Positions 52,534-61,908 are shown, counted from the stretch's first letter. The stretch is 64,000 nt of DNA from Litchfieldia alkalitelluris (GCF_002153425.1 NZ_KZ119600.1:3151920-3215919), one strand, 5' to 3'. The notes: generated by a model from the letters alone, not told the origin. Program-made: numbers and translations.

Positions 52534-52663
52534 CTCAATAGCCATTAGTAGTAGACCTTAGTAGTAACTCTTGGTCAAACCTCATTATTAGCCCTTATTA
52601 GTTCGACTCCCCCAGCATCAGCACTCATTAGCCCACACTATCCACACTTATATGTAAAACTAA

Positions 52664-53302
52664 TTAACTTTGGTTAAACAGTTTATGATTGAAGGCATAT
52701 ATCACTGCTTGGGTCCTGTCGTGAACTTCAAGCTTCCCTAGAATATTACTGACATGAACCTTCACCGTTTTAAGTGCAATAAATAACTCATCAGCAATTT
52801 CTTGATTTGCCTTCCCTTCAGCCATAAGTCGAAGTACGTCCATTTCCCTTTCAGTTAAGGCTTCATGCAGGTTTCTTTCTGGCTTTTGACGCATTCGGGA
52901 CATGATTTTTCCAGTCACCTCTGGCTCCAAAATAGATTGACCCTCATAAGTAGATCGAATCGCATCTGCAATGTCCTTCGCCTTAGAGGTTTTTAACATA
53001 TAGCTGACAGCACCTGCTTCGAGGGCTGGATATACTTTTTCGTCATCAACAAAGCTTGTAACAATGATTATTTTCGCATCTGGCCACTGCTCCACAATTC
53101 TTCTTGTGGCTTCAATTCCATCCATTTTTTTCATCACTAGATCCATTAAGATGATATCAGGCTTTAGCTTAAGGGCAAGTTCAACTGCCTCTCCCCCATC
53201 ATCTGCTTCAGCTATCACATCAATATCCTTCTGCGTAGTTAAATAAGATGAAACACCAATGCGAACCATTTCATGATCATCTGCGAACAAAACTTTAATC
53301 AA
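52664..53302 (-). CDS. liaR: Cell-envelope stress response regulator LiaR (VraR)
   Basis: The receiver domain has the acidic pair in VLFADDHEMVR, the phosphoacceptor Asp in DIILMDLVMKKMDG and the late Lys in SYMLKTS. A LuxR-type HTH follows (LTEREMDVLRLMAEGKANQE, IADELFIALKTVKVHVSNIL). I start at TTG 53302, 6 nt after GGGGGAG, matching the B. subtilis LiaR start. It is the last gene of the lia module and overlaps liaS. Confidence 0.93.
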   Translation of the reverse strand: MIKVLFADDHEMVRIGVSSYLTTQKDIDVIAEADDGGEAVELALKLKPDIILMDLVMKKMDGIEATRRIVEQWPDAKIIIVTSFVDDEKVYPALEAGAVSYMLKTSKAKDIADAIRSTYEGQSILEPEVTGKIMSRMRQKPERNLHEALTEREMDVLRLMAEGKANQEIADELFIALKTVKVHVSNILGKLEVHDRTQAVIYAFNHKLFNQS

Positions 53303-54341
53303 GTACATCTCCCCCAATCTTTCGTTGCGGTACTTTCACTTCCAAACGCGTTCCTTGATTTACTACACTTACAACCTTTAAGGTGCCACCAATTTCAATA
53401 GCCCTTTCCTGCATATTTACCATACCATATGAGCCATTTGTTTCAGCTTCCTCCACGTTAAAGCCTACCCCATCATCAGATACCCGCATAATTACCGTAT
53501 TGTCACGGTTGACTAGCATGACATCTAATTTCTCTGCTTTCGAATGGCGTAGTGCGTTAGAAACAGACTCCTGCAAAATACGGAACAAATGGTCCTCAAT
53601 TCCTTTATCTAATTCCATCGGTTCAATTTTCCAGTTAATGTTCATCGGCACTTTTTGCCTTAATTCTGTCAGAAGCTCCACAGCACCTTCATGTAGCGTT
53701 TTTTCTTTTAAGGCAATCGGCCGTAAATGTAACAGGAGTGCTCTCATTTCTAACTGGGATTGTTCAATCATTCGTTCCACTAACTGAAGCTGTGCTTTCA
53801 TACCGTCTTCTACATTGTCTGAATCCTCATTTACAGCGGACATCATCATAGACGCTGCAAACAGTTGCTGACTGACGGAGTCGTGAAGTTCCCTTGCTAG
53901 TCTATTTCTTTCCTGTAAAACAACTTCCTGCAAGCTTTTCTCCCTTTCCGTCGCCCTTTCCGTTACTAGCTTTTGGGATACTTCAGCTTGTTTCAAAAGC
54001 TTGTCCTCCAACAACTTAAATTGGTGTTTGATGGACTTCATATCTGACATCTTATCCAATTCATCAAATGATACCTTCTGATCATTCACCGTCTCTTCTA
54101 ATCGATCGTGGACGACTTTAAGTTTGCTTCGGAAATAAGCTCCATACGAAAAACCAGTTACAATGCCAACAACAACAGTTACGATGACGACCCAATGTAG
54201 GTAAGACACATCGAAGAAGCTTGTCTCCATAAGTAGCGACCAATCGTCTAATGGAAACATCAAAAAGGTAGGAATTAATAAGATAGAAGTGAACAAAATA
54301 GCTCCTATTAAACCAACAACAATTTGTTTAATAAGGTTCAT
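53295..54341 (-). CDS. liaS: Sensor histidine kinase LiaS (VraS)
   Basis: The 348-residue kinase has two membrane spans with a short external loop (about residues 9-65), then a HAMP-like coiled linker. The HisKA_3 box RNRLARELHDSVSQQLFAA carries the phosphoacceptor His. The ATPase motifs are LQESVSNALRHSKA and VSDDGVGFNVEEAE, with GSYGMVNMQERA. It responds to lipid II cycle antibiotics in relatives and is held inactive by LiaF. liaF overlaps its start by 4 bp. Confidence 0.93.
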   Translation of the reverse strand: MNLIKQIVVGLIGAILFTSILLIPTFLMFPLDDWSLLMETSFFDVSYLHWVVIVTVVVGIVTGFSYGAYFRSKLKVVHDRLEETVNDQKVSFDELDKMSDMKSIKHQFKLLEDKLLKQAEVSQKLVTERATEREKSLQEVVLQERNRLARELHDSVSQQLFAASMMMSAVNEDSDNVEDGMKAQLQLVERMIEQSQLEMRALLLHLRPIALKEKTLHEGAVELLTELRQKVPMNINWKIEPMELDKGIEDHLFRILQESVSNALRHSKAEKLDVMLVNRDNTVIMRVSDDGVGFNVEEAETNGSYGMVNMQERAIEIGGTLKVVSVVNQGTRLEVKVPQRKIGGDVLD

Positions 54342-55075
54342 ATTCGCTTCACCTCAATATCACCAGATAATAGGGAAGTAAATATTTTCACCCTAGGTTT
54401 TCCATTAGGAAAATTCTCCGTTTGATAAGTAAAGGACTGGTTAAATAATGACACATGCTTTTTATGAAAAACTGAAGCTCTACCAAACACGGAGCTATGG
54501 TGAACGTGAACCTCCACCTCATATGGAACGTATACTTTAATATTCCCAATAAGGTGACGGACAGAAATCACCGCTTCCTCTGGCAGTACAGTATTGCTTA
54601 AGTCAATCACCCTGTCCCCAATTCCTCCATGAATATTAACGTCACGCCACTGATATGGTGTTTCACTTGTTTTCTGATCACCAAATAGCTTGCTCGAAAA
54701 CAACGACTCCACTTTTACTAATGGTTCTGGCAGACTATTAATATCCTCATCCATTATTTCCAGAGAAATATAGTCAGGATTCTTCTTCGTTTTTTGATAA
54801 TTCACAAAAAACATGACGAGCACTGCTGCAATAATAAATCGTAGAGCAATTAGGTTAATGAGTGTGAAAAAAAGGCCAATGACACCCACCCAGAAGAAAA
54901 CTTTCCCAACCATATTTTGATAGGAACGCCACCCAATATATACGAGAAAGCTTAAAAAGGCGATACCAAAAATTAAACCAGGTTTAAGCAAGAACAATTC
55001 TAAAAACAGAAGGACTATCCCAATAATGAATATCCAATTATACGTGTTTGTAGGGTGTTGACGTAACACTTTCAT
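54338..55075 (-). CDS. liaF: LiaF, negative regulator of LiaSR
   Basis: Four membrane segments in the first 110 residues are followed by the conserved C-terminal domain with NIHGGIGDRVIDLSNTVLPE and GNIKVYVPYEVEVHVHHSSV, typical of LiaF/VraT. The ATG at 55075 has GGGGAGGACCCTA upstream. It is directly coupled to liaS. The length of 245 residues is usual. Confidence 0.92.
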   Translation of the reverse strand: MKVLRQHPTNTYNWIFIIGIVLLFLELFLLKPGLIFGIAFLSFLVYIGWRSYQNMVGKVFFWVGVIGLFFTLINLIALRFIIAAVLVMFFVNYQKTKKNPDYISLEIMDEDINSLPEPLVKVESLFSSKLFGDQKTSETPYQWRDVNIHGGIGDRVIDLSNTVLPEEAVISVRHLIGNIKVYVPYEVEVHVHHSSVFGRASVFHKKHVSLFNQSFTYQTENFPNGKPRVKIFTSLLSGDIEVKRI

Positions 55076-55237
55076 TAGGGTCCTCCCCTCCATTTAATTC
55101 CTGAAAAACAGCCAGTGATACAATGCACGATATTCTAGGATAACGATTCTTTCTTAGCATACCAGTTTACGACAATTTCTGCTCCTTTTTTCCAATAAAG
55201 AATGTTGCAGTTTCTTGAATATTAACTTGATAAAACA

Positions 55238-55549
55238 TTACTTAGCTGTGCTTGTATTCTTGTTAAAGCTTATAGACTTGTCCTCTTGCCACTTTTGATA
55301 AATAAAGTAGAGAAAATAAATGGCTACTAAACCAAGTACAGCGTAAATATTGGATACGGCTATGCTCAAAACGATCAGGCCAACAATGACCCAAAACACT
55401 TTACCAGCTGTGCTTGGACTTTTGATGAATTGCTTAAAAATAAGATAAAGTAAGAACACAGATACTCCCAATAGAATTAACGGCCCAATATTAGCAATTA
55501 AGATGAACAGTGCAATCAACGCCAGTATAAACCACATAAATTTTTTCAT
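55238..55549 (-). CDS. LiaI-like small membrane protein
   Basis: The 103-residue protein is mostly hydrophobic, with spans at about 5-42 and 50-88, and ends in a basic tail. Its place upstream of liaF suggests the LiaI role, but LiaH (PspA-like) and LiaG are missing, as in many Bacillales. Sequence alone does not prove LiaI. GGAGGAAAATGAA precedes the ATG. A semi-palindrome TCAAGTCCTAGACAAGA lies about 90 bp upstream and might bind LiaR. Confidence 0.6.
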   Translation of the reverse strand: MKKFMWFILALIALFILIANIGPLILLGVSVFLLYLIFKQFIKSPSTAGKVFWVIVGLIVLSIAVSNIYAVLGLVAIYFLYFIYQKWQEDKSISFNKNTSTAK

Positions 55550-55725
55550 TTCATTTTCCTCCTCAAAACTTTCTAATTTTATTTTAAGAAACTTTTCATT
55601 TTTTCATAACGAACTGCAGGTTTATCTTGTCTAGGACTTGAGGCGTATTTCTTCGAAAAGAAAGGAAATACATTATGGATTTAAGTAGTTCCGTCTTGAA
55701 TGAGAATACTAATTTTATATAGCAA

Positions 55726-55770
55726 AAACGAGACCTTTTCACATTAGTGAATCTGTCTCGTTTTTTATCC
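55726..55770. terminator. Terminator after the anti-sigma gene
   Basis: AAAACGAGAC pairs with GTCTCGTTTT, with an inner TTCAC/GTGAA stem and a T6 tail. Confidence 0.85.
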
Positions 55771-55834
55771 TAAACATTGTTTTAAAAATACACTTTAACT
55801 TTTCAAGCAAGAAACGGCTTACGAAGTTTTCTCC

Positions 55835-57124
55835 TTAATTAAATATCGTTCCGCCTGCATTGCGATTGTACCAATTCCATAACGTCACTTCTCCAATGGT
55901 TGCAAACTGTATCTCAGAGACGTCCTGCAAAGTTAACAATTCCTTCGTTGGTCCTGTTACAACAACCCCATAAGACCTTACACCATGTTCTTCCACATAC
56001 TCCAATCGTTCTGATAACGAGGCCCCATGTCTGTCTAGAGACCATACATACCTTTTGACTAAATTTTCGTTATCGATTAAAAACTCAAGTCCCTTCTTAA
56101 AGAGATTTTGCTTCTTCTCTCCATCCCCCATCACCTTTATAGACTTGGAGGAATTTGGAGCCATGAGATCGAACATTCCCCTTTCATGAATGCCTAATAT
56201 TCCACCACTAGCACTTAAATATGGTGATCTATATTCTGAGGAGGTACCTTCCACTCCCGTATCAACGCCATACCAAACAATCTCCAAATCATAGCCTGAA
56301 AAAATGTTGTATATCTCTTCAAATTCGTATACATCATCAAATGACACAGCCATTTCCGCAACAGTTCCCTCTGGGAGAATATCTAATGTTTCCCATGTAC
56401 TCTCTGTCCAATCAGTGTTCATTTCATCCATCTCCATCATCTCAGGGTGCATGAAATAAAGCTCCACATTATATTGACCATCATTCCAATCACGGTCAAC
56501 ACTCAATAAATTAAATAACATGTTTCCTTCTAACTGACCAATCGCCTTATGGTCTTTACCCATTGATTTATGCAACGTGCCATCTAAATTTAAAGTGAAA
56601 TAAAAACCAGTATGACTACTAACACCATTTACATAGACATTTGGCATTGTCATTTGCGTCGCAACAGAAACCACATTTGCCGCCGTACGAGCGCGACCTT
56701 CCTCTCCCCCTAAACCATAATAAAGGCCTGTAAAAATAGCCGTGAAAATACTTATTAAAATAAATAAAGACAAGAGAGTAAAGGCATTAGAGATGCGATT
56801 CCTCCATTTTGCACGCCACATGATACGTTGTTGTTTTTTCAGTGGTACATCTTCATCCAAGTCACCTACAGCGCTCTCCTTTACTTGAGTTTCGCCACTG
56901 CTTTCCCTTTCATTCTCCCCCTGACCTTCCACATTCCCCTTTCCTTCTTCCCTTATATTAAAATAAGACACCGTATCCATTTCATCTTCATATATATCTT
57001 CCTCAAATCTTTTTTTACAATCGGGGCATGAATTAATATGCTTTTCCACTCGTTGTTGCTCAGCGATAGACATATTTCCCATAAAATAATTTGCCCACTT
57101 TTCCCTGACTTCTCTACAATCCAT
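55835..57124 (-). CDS. Anti-sigma factor with zinc-finger domain
   Basis: The N-terminal ZAS-type segment MDCREVREKWANYFMGNMS, then QQRVEKHINSCPDCKKRF holds the HxxxCxxC motif that binds an ECF sigma. A charged linker, one span (about 124-147, AFTLLSLFILISIFTAIFTG) and a large extracellular part (about 275 residues) with Sigma-reg-N/C-like features follow. It probably releases the sigma on an envelope signal. The start is uncertain: ATG 57124 fits the domain; GTG or ATG further up overlaps the sigma gene more. Confidence 0.85.
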   Translation of the reverse strand: MDCREVREKWANYFMGNMSIAEQQRVEKHINSCPDCKKRFEEDIYEDEMDTVSYFNIREEGKGNVEGQGENERESSGETQVKESAVGDLDEDVPLKKQQRIMWRAKWRNRISNAFTLLSLFILISIFTAIFTGLYYGLGGEEGRARTAANVVSVATQMTMPNVYVNGVSSHTGFYFTLNLDGTLHKSMGKDHKAIGQLEGNMLFNLLSVDRDWNDGQYNVELYFMHPEMMEMDEMNTDWTESTWETLDILPEGTVAEMAVSFDDVYEFEEIYNIFSGYDLEIVWYGVDTGVEGTSSEYRSPYLSASGGILGIHERGMFDLMAPNSSKSIKVMGDGEKKQNLFKKGLEFLIDNENLVKRYVWSLDRHGASLSERLEYVEEHGVRSYGVVVTGPTKELLTLQDVSEIQFATIGEVTLWNWYNRNAGGTIFN

Positions 57125-57653
57125 CTCTTTTTCCCAACTCCTCTCCATCTCGTTTAAGCCGAAGTTTCTTTAATTCCTGCCTACCTCTATAGATTGTCAC
57201 TTTCGTTTTTGTTTGGCTGATACCCATCACATCAGCAATTTCATCGTATGAAAAATGAAAGTAATCCCTTAGTAATACTGCGTTTCGCTTCGTCACCTTT
57301 AAGGTTTCCAATGCCTCAAACCAATCATCAATCTCCTGTTTGACTAAAAACTCGTATTCTGCACTTTTATTTTGAACTTCTTTTTCCATATGAGACTCTA
57401 GCTTATTAGTATCGTAATAGCTCATTCTCTTTTCCTTTCTCATCCAATCAATGAAAGTATGATAAGCTACCTTAAATAACCACGGCTTAATTTTTTCACC
57501 ACTATAGCTATCCAAATAAATGTGGGCCCGATAGAAGGTTTCTTGGACAATATCTTCTGTCAGGTGCTTTTGTTTTCCTAAAGAATAAACATAACGATAC
57601 AGGTCGTTAAAATAAAGATGATAAATATTCTCTAAATCCTCTCCCTTTCCCAT
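57114..57653 (-). CDS. ECF-type RNA polymerase sigma factor
   Basis: The 179-residue protein has region 2 (YRYVYSLGKQKHLTEDIVQE, then IKPWLFKVAYHTFIDWMRKE) and region 4 (NAVLLRDYFHFSYDEIADVM, GISQTKTKVTIYRGRQELKK). It overlaps its anti-sigma gene, typical of SigM/SigW-like pairs. AAGGGGGTTCCG precedes the ATG. An ECF-type promoter lies 25-50 bp upstream, indicating autoregulation. It lies next to the Lia module, which is also envelope-stress related. Confidence 0.94.
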   Translation of the reverse strand: MGKGEDLENIYHLYFNDLYRYVYSLGKQKHLTEDIVQETFYRAHIYLDSYSGEKIKPWLFKVAYHTFIDWMRKEKRMSYYDTNKLESHMEKEVQNKSAEYEFLVKQEIDDWFEALETLKVTKRNAVLLRDYFHFSYDEIADVMGISQTKTKVTIYRGRQELKKLRLKRDGEELGKRDGL

Positions 57654-57675
57654 CGGAACCCCCTTTCACTCTATC

Positions 57676-57701
57676 CACGTATGGAACCTATAAAAGTTAC
57701 A
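57676..57701 (-). promoter_or_regulatory. ECF-type autoregulatory promoter
   Basis: TGTAAC-N16-CGTG on the minus strand resembles the SigW/SigM pattern TGAAAC-N16-CGTA/C. It lies directly upstream of the sigma gene. Confidence 0.6.
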
Positions 57702-57777
57702 ATTTTTCTTTTCTCATGTTTTTCTATTATACTTTAATTAGGAATTTGATAGTGAACTTGAGTGGAGGAAAATAGTG

Positions 57778-58164
57778 ATGGCAATCATTCTATTTGATGG
57801 GGTTTGTAATCTATGTAACGGCAGTGTACAGTTTATTATAAAAAGGGATCATGAACGTTATTTTAAGTTCGCATCTTTGCAAAGTGATGTAGGACAATCG
57901 TTAGTTAAGGAGTACAATATACCAAATGATATGGATAGTTTTATTCTTATTGATGGGGACAATTATTATCTGAAGTCTTCCGCAGCGTTACGAGTGGCGA
58001 GGAAGTTAAGTGGTGGTTGGCGTCTACTCTATCCTTTCATCATCGTGCCACCACCTATTAGGAATATCTTCTATCATCTCATTGCAAAAAATCGCTATCG
58101 TCTTTTTGGAAAAAGGGATAGCTGCATGATGCCTTCACCTGAAATGAAGAACAGGTTTTTATAA
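57778..58164 (+). CDS. yuxK: DCC-family (DUF393) thiol-disulfide oxidoreductase-like protein
   Basis: The 128-residue protein starts with the family motif LFDGVCNLCNGSVQFIIKRD, containing DxxCxxC, followed by YFKFASLQSDVGQ. KSSAALRVARKLSGGWRLLY is also typical. The DCC family has a thioredoxin-like fold, and its substrate is unknown. The ATG at 57778 has GGAGG 9 nt upstream; GTG at 57775 is a close alternative. It is divergent from the sigma gene. Confidence 0.87.
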   Translation: MAIILFDGVCNLCNGSVQFIIKRDHERYFKFASLQSDVGQSLVKEYNIPNDMDSFILIDGDNYYLKSSAALRVARKLSGGWRLLYPFIIVPPPIRNIFYHLIAKNRYRLFGKRDSCMMPSPEMKNRFL

Positions 58165-58305
58165 TCACTCGTCACTGGAGGGACTTGCCCTGCAACTAAT
58201 ATTGTAGAAACGAGCATTGCATCACGCAGCTTCAGTTTTCTAATTTACTTTTCGTGCTCACGTACCTCATTATGAAAGATTACGTCTATTTTTTATCAAT
58301 TAATG

Positions 58306-59571
58306 TTAAATTTTATTTTCCTCTAGTTTTTCAAGACTAGTTAGCTGATAAAACTTACTTTTTGAAGGCTTTAAATTTAGAGTACATAATACCACAGATA
58401 TTAATAACATAACTAAAGCTCCAGCAATTACCGCAAATTGAATGGAAATAACTTGTGCTAAAAGCGCAATAATTCCAGTCGTTATTATAATCAGCGTGGC
58501 TTCAACTAAACCATAGAAACTTTCTATTCTTCCCATAACATCAACGGGAATATTGTTTTGAAAAAAAGTAAGAAAACCTGTATTGGCAAATGCTAGAAAG
58601 AAGGCTAGAATAAAAAAGCCTAATGCTGCAATTGAAAACGTATTTGAGAATGCATAAATGATATATCCAATGGATAGAAATGTTGAACCTAAACCAATCA
58701 TTAATGAGATTGAAATCTTCTTAACAAATAATGTGTTGATAACTGCTCCAACAATTACCCCTGCACCTGCAATGCTTACTAAAAATCCATAATCACTATC
58801 TGATAAACTAAGAATTTCTTTTGCAAAAGTTGCTTCTAAAGAATCTACAGCAGCTGTCATCACAAAAACTGAACTAAACAAGAAGTAAATTAGCATGATA
58901 TAAACACTCTTCCTACTGAAATTCATGACGATTTGAAAATCTTTTTTTAGTAATGTCATGGATAACTTCTCACCATTATTAATTACTAGGGACTGTTTTT
59001 CTAAATTAGGCATTAGTAATGTGATTAAACCTGATAAAAATAATGCAGCAGCATTAATTAAAATACCCCGTTCAGGAGTACCAACTATGAAAAGCACTCC
59101 CGCTAAAGCAGGACCTAGGAGGAATGCCCCAGAATCAATTAAACTTATTAGGGAATTAAACTTTTTCCTTTGTTCGGTTGGGATTAATTTTGTAATATAA
59201 ACCAACGAAGTCGGGCTAAACATAGATGTTGCCATATTAATCAAGAAAACAATGATATACAATAACATCAAGGAGGCATCTAGTATCCATGGCACTAGAA
59301 ATAAACAGAGTGCTCTAAAAATATCAAGGGATATCATTAAATTTCGTTTATTTAAGCGATCAATAAGACTTCCACACCAAAAATTTGTAAACATAGTTGC
59401 TAAAGGTATAAGAATATATAGTACAGCTACAGCAAGAGGGGAACCTGTCATTTCGAATACGATTAAATTAAGGGCAATTAAGTAAACCCACGCACCTAAA
59501 TTTGATACTCCAATACCTAGCAACAAAATGGAAGGGTATTTCCAAGACTCTACCGTGTGTTTTAATTTCAT
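58306..59571 (-). CDS. MFS transporter controlled by a T-box
   Basis: The 421-residue protein has twelve predicted spans. The early segment GIGVSNLGAWVYLIALNLIV and the loop CGSLIDRLNKRNLMISLDIF (MFS motif A-like) fit the MFS_3/MefA-type exporter group. AGGAGTGAGTTTG precedes the ATG at 59571. A full T-box leader lies directly upstream, so expression should rise when one tRNA is uncharged. That ties the transporter to an amino acid or a compound derived from one. The substrate is not evident. Confidence 0.87.
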   Translation of the reverse strand: MKLKHTVESWKYPSILLLGIGVSNLGAWVYLIALNLIVFEMTGSPLAVAVLYILIPLATMFTNFWCGSLIDRLNKRNLMISLDIFRALCLFLVPWILDASLMLLYIIVFLINMATSMFSPTSLVYITKLIPTEQRKKFNSLISLIDSGAFLLGPALAGVLFIVGTPERGILINAAALFLSGLITLLMPNLEKQSLVINNGEKLSMTLLKKDFQIVMNFSRKSVYIMLIYFLFSSVFVMTAAVDSLEATFAKEILSLSDSDYGFLVSIAGAGVIVGAVINTLFVKKISISLMIGLGSTFLSIGYIIYAFSNTFSIAALGFFILAFFLAFANTGFLTFFQNNIPVDVMGRIESFYGLVEATLIIITTGIIALLAQVISIQFAVIAGALVMLLISVVLCTLNLKPSKSKFYQLTSLEKLEENKI

Positions 59572-59611
59572 CAAACTCACTCCTAACTAATTTTCACTTC
59601 CTTTTTTATAA

Positions 59612-59915
59612 AAAATAAAAAAATCCCACCCCCAAGACTTTTGGTCTTGAGGACGAGATTTTGAGAGTCGTGGTACCACCCCAGTTTATTAATATGTCAC
59701 CATATTAACCTTATCAGGTACGGCATGATTATGCTTATACCCTAGCTCTATCACGGGAGCTCCCGTTACACCATCCCCTTTTGTAAGGTTCCAATGTAAT
59801 GCTCAGAGGCTTGTTTCAATAAAATATTTCTTACTCCTTTTCAGCATCTGGAGTTCTCTGTAAAGAAACTTTTTATTTACTCTTCTCATCATCGCATATG
59901 TAAATTATTAAATAT
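59612..59915 (-). ncRNA. T-box riboswitch upstream of the MFS gene
   Basis: On the minus strand stem I (about 59915-59785) carries the AG bulge region (CAGAGAACTCC...GGAGT) and a specifier loop UUGAAACAAGCCUCUGAGC. The T-box GGGGUGGUACCACG lies at 59669-59682. A terminator follows (stem with CAAGAC/GTCTTG, then T7 at about 59615-59660). The bulge UGGU would pair with a tRNA having discriminator A. The specifier is probably ACA (Thr) by spacing, which agrees with A73 of tRNA-Thr, but AAC cannot be excluded by eye. Confidence 0.88.
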
Positions 59916-59977
59916 TTTTAACATTATAACATTGGTTTCTTTATAATGTATACATTGAATATTTAGCATCAAGTTTC

Positions 59978-60811
59978 TTAGTTTTTATAAAGCCTTTGGT
60001 ATTCTCCCACTAGTCGATCTACAATTGGTCGCTCCTTTGATAATTCCTTATCACCAATGAACCTAATAGGCAGGACTTCTGTACTTGTACCAGTAATAAA
60101 AGCTTCGTCTCCATTGAGTAGAAACTCTTCATCAAATTGCTCTTCCCGAACGTTAAATCCAACCTTTTTAGCTAATTCCATTACTTTCGCCCTTGTTATG
60201 CCATGGAGAATTCCATTTGTTGCAGGGTGTGTATAAAGCTCCCCGTCCTTTACAACAAAAAGATTACTGCTTGACCCCTCTGTAACGATTCCGTTTTTTA
60301 TGAAAACCGCTTCATCATTGCCACTAGAAATTGCTTCTTGCTTGGCCATTACATTTGGAAGAAGATTAAGAGACTTGATATAGCATAAACTCCACCGAAT
60401 ATCTTCCGTAAGCATAACTTTAATACCTTCCATACGTTTCGTTTCATCTATATTTTTTGCTTGCCGTACTGTTAGGGAAAAAACAGCAGAAACCTCTGGA
60501 TAATGGTGCTGCCTTGCACCTATTCCCCTAGTTATCTGAAGATATATTTCTGCATCTTTTATTTCAGACCGTTTTAAGCCTTCTAAAATAATATCACGCA
60601 GTTTCTCCCTAGAATAAGGCATCACTAAGGATAAAGCCTCAGCACTTTTTTCTAAACGATCTAAATGCTCTTCTAACAAAAATGGCTGTCCTCCATATAC
60701 TCGAATCACTTCATAAATTCCATCACCAAACTGGTGGCCTCGCTCTTGAATTGGTACTACTTTGTCATTTATCCCTACAAATTGGTCCATATAAAATGCT
60801 ATTTCTCCCAT
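59978..60811 (-). CDS. dat: D-amino acid aminotransferase (D-alanine type)
   Basis: The fold-type IV PLP enzyme has RGHQFGDGIYEVIRVYGGQP near the start, the catalytic Lys in RWSLCYIKSLNLLPNVMAKQ, and EGSSSNLFVVKDGEL with the cofactor phosphate site. The close match to B. subtilis Dat in these segments favours D-amino acid aminotransferase over branched-chain IlvE. It interconverts D-alanine and D-glutamate with 2-oxo acids. It starts 20 bp after the DmpA-type aminopeptidase gene. ATG 60811 is chosen; GTG 60823 is possible. Confidence 0.87.
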   Translation of the reverse strand: MGEIAFYMDQFVGINDKVVPIQERGHQFGDGIYEVIRVYGGQPFLLEEHLDRLEKSAEALSLVMPYSREKLRDIILEGLKRSEIKDAEIYLQITRGIGARQHHYPEVSAVFSLTVRQAKNIDETKRMEGIKVMLTEDIRWSLCYIKSLNLLPNVMAKQEAISSGNDEAVFIKNGIVTEGSSSNLFVVKDGELYTHPATNGILHGITRAKVMELAKKVGFNVREEQFDEEFLLNGDEAFITGTSTEVLPIRFIGDKELSKERPIVDRLVGEYQRLYKN

Positions 60812-60831
60812 TTCCTCTCCCACTCCTCCAG

Positions 60832-61887
60832 TTATTTAATTTTATCTATGTACTCAGTTAGTGAATATAGTGTATTTCCATCTCTGCCAACCGTGGTTTT
60901 AGCCGTCAGCATGGAATTAATAATCGCTTCTTCAGTGGCTTCAGCAACAGCTTGAAAGGCATTGTCTATTTCATCTTCGTGAAAGTATGTCAGCTGATGT
61001 TTTTTAGACGATGGTTGATGAAAAACTTTGTTCCCTGTACTAAATCCAATAACAATATCACCGCTGTTATGTCCCATTTTTGAACCTGTCCTGCTTAAGC
61101 CAACCCCACATCTCTTTATTATCCTCTCTAGTTGACGACTTGTCACTGGCATATCCGTCGCAACAATTACAATGATAGAGCCCTTATCCTTTTCAGTAGT
61201 GATATCTAGCTCTAGTTCAGCAATGGACCGTCCTACTTTTTTGCCATTTATAACAAGGTCATTTAAATGGCCAAAATTAGATAAGACAAGAACACCAAAA
61301 GTGAATCCTTCTCCCTCTATATCAATTAAACGCGAGGCAGACCCTATTCCCCCTTTTAAACCAAAGCACTTCATACCAGTACCTGCACCAACTGCTCCCT
61401 CTTCAAAATCCAGTTGTGCATTAGCAATGGCAGTAAAGACATCTTCCTCTGTAATCGCCATGCTTCGGATATCATTTAAGTACATATCATTGCACTCCGT
61501 TACAATTGGATTTACTGTGCCTGTCGTTCGTCCAATCTCCGGATTATTCTTTAATGTATATTTTATCAGACCATTAGCCCCTGACCCAACACTTAATGTA
61601 TTTGTCATCAAAATAGGCGTCTCAATCGTTCCTAGTTCATTTATTTGGATCGTTCCCATCGTTTTACCAAACCCATTAAGAACATGGCTCGCTGCAATAA
61701 CCTTTTCTATAAACACATTACCTTGGTGAGGTAGGATAGCAGTCACACCAGTATTTATGTCGCCTTGTTGAACTGTCATATGTCCCACAGAGACACCATG
61801 AACATCGGTTATTTTATTCCTTTCTCCTGTCGGTAAGGAACCAATCACAATCCCTCTTTTTCTAGCTCTTTTAAGTTTATCGGACAC
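60832..61887 (-). CDS. P1-family (DmpA-type) aminopeptidase
   Basis: The 351-residue Ntn-type hydrolase has NKITDVHGVSVGHMTV early, TNTLSVGSGANGLIKYTL, and the autoprocessing site region KGGIGSASRLIDIEGEGF, where the serine after Gly would become the new N-terminal nucleophile. GRTGSKMGHNSGDI-like sequence near the end is conserved. DmpA-type enzymes release N-terminal D- or L-residues or beta-amino acids. It lies directly upstream of dat, so released D-amino acids could be transaminated. GTG start after AAAGGAGGGATTTTC. Confidence 0.87.
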   Translation of the reverse strand: MSDKLKRARKRGIVIGSLPTGERNKITDVHGVSVGHMTVQQGDINTGVTAILPHQGNVFIEKVIAASHVLNGFGKTMGTIQINELGTIETPILMTNTLSVGSGANGLIKYTLKNNPEIGRTTGTVNPIVTECNDMYLNDIRSMAITEEDVFTAIANAQLDFEEGAVGAGTGMKCFGLKGGIGSASRLIDIEGEGFTFGVLVLSNFGHLNDLVINGKKVGRSIAELELDITTEKDKGSIIVIVATDMPVTSRQLERIIKRCGVGLSRTGSKMGHNSGDIVIGFSTGNKVFHQPSSKKHQLTYFHEDEIDNAFQAVAEATEEAIINSMLTAKTTVGRDGNTLYSLTEYIDKIK

Positions 61888-61908
61888 GAAAATCCCTCCT
61901 TTGTATGA

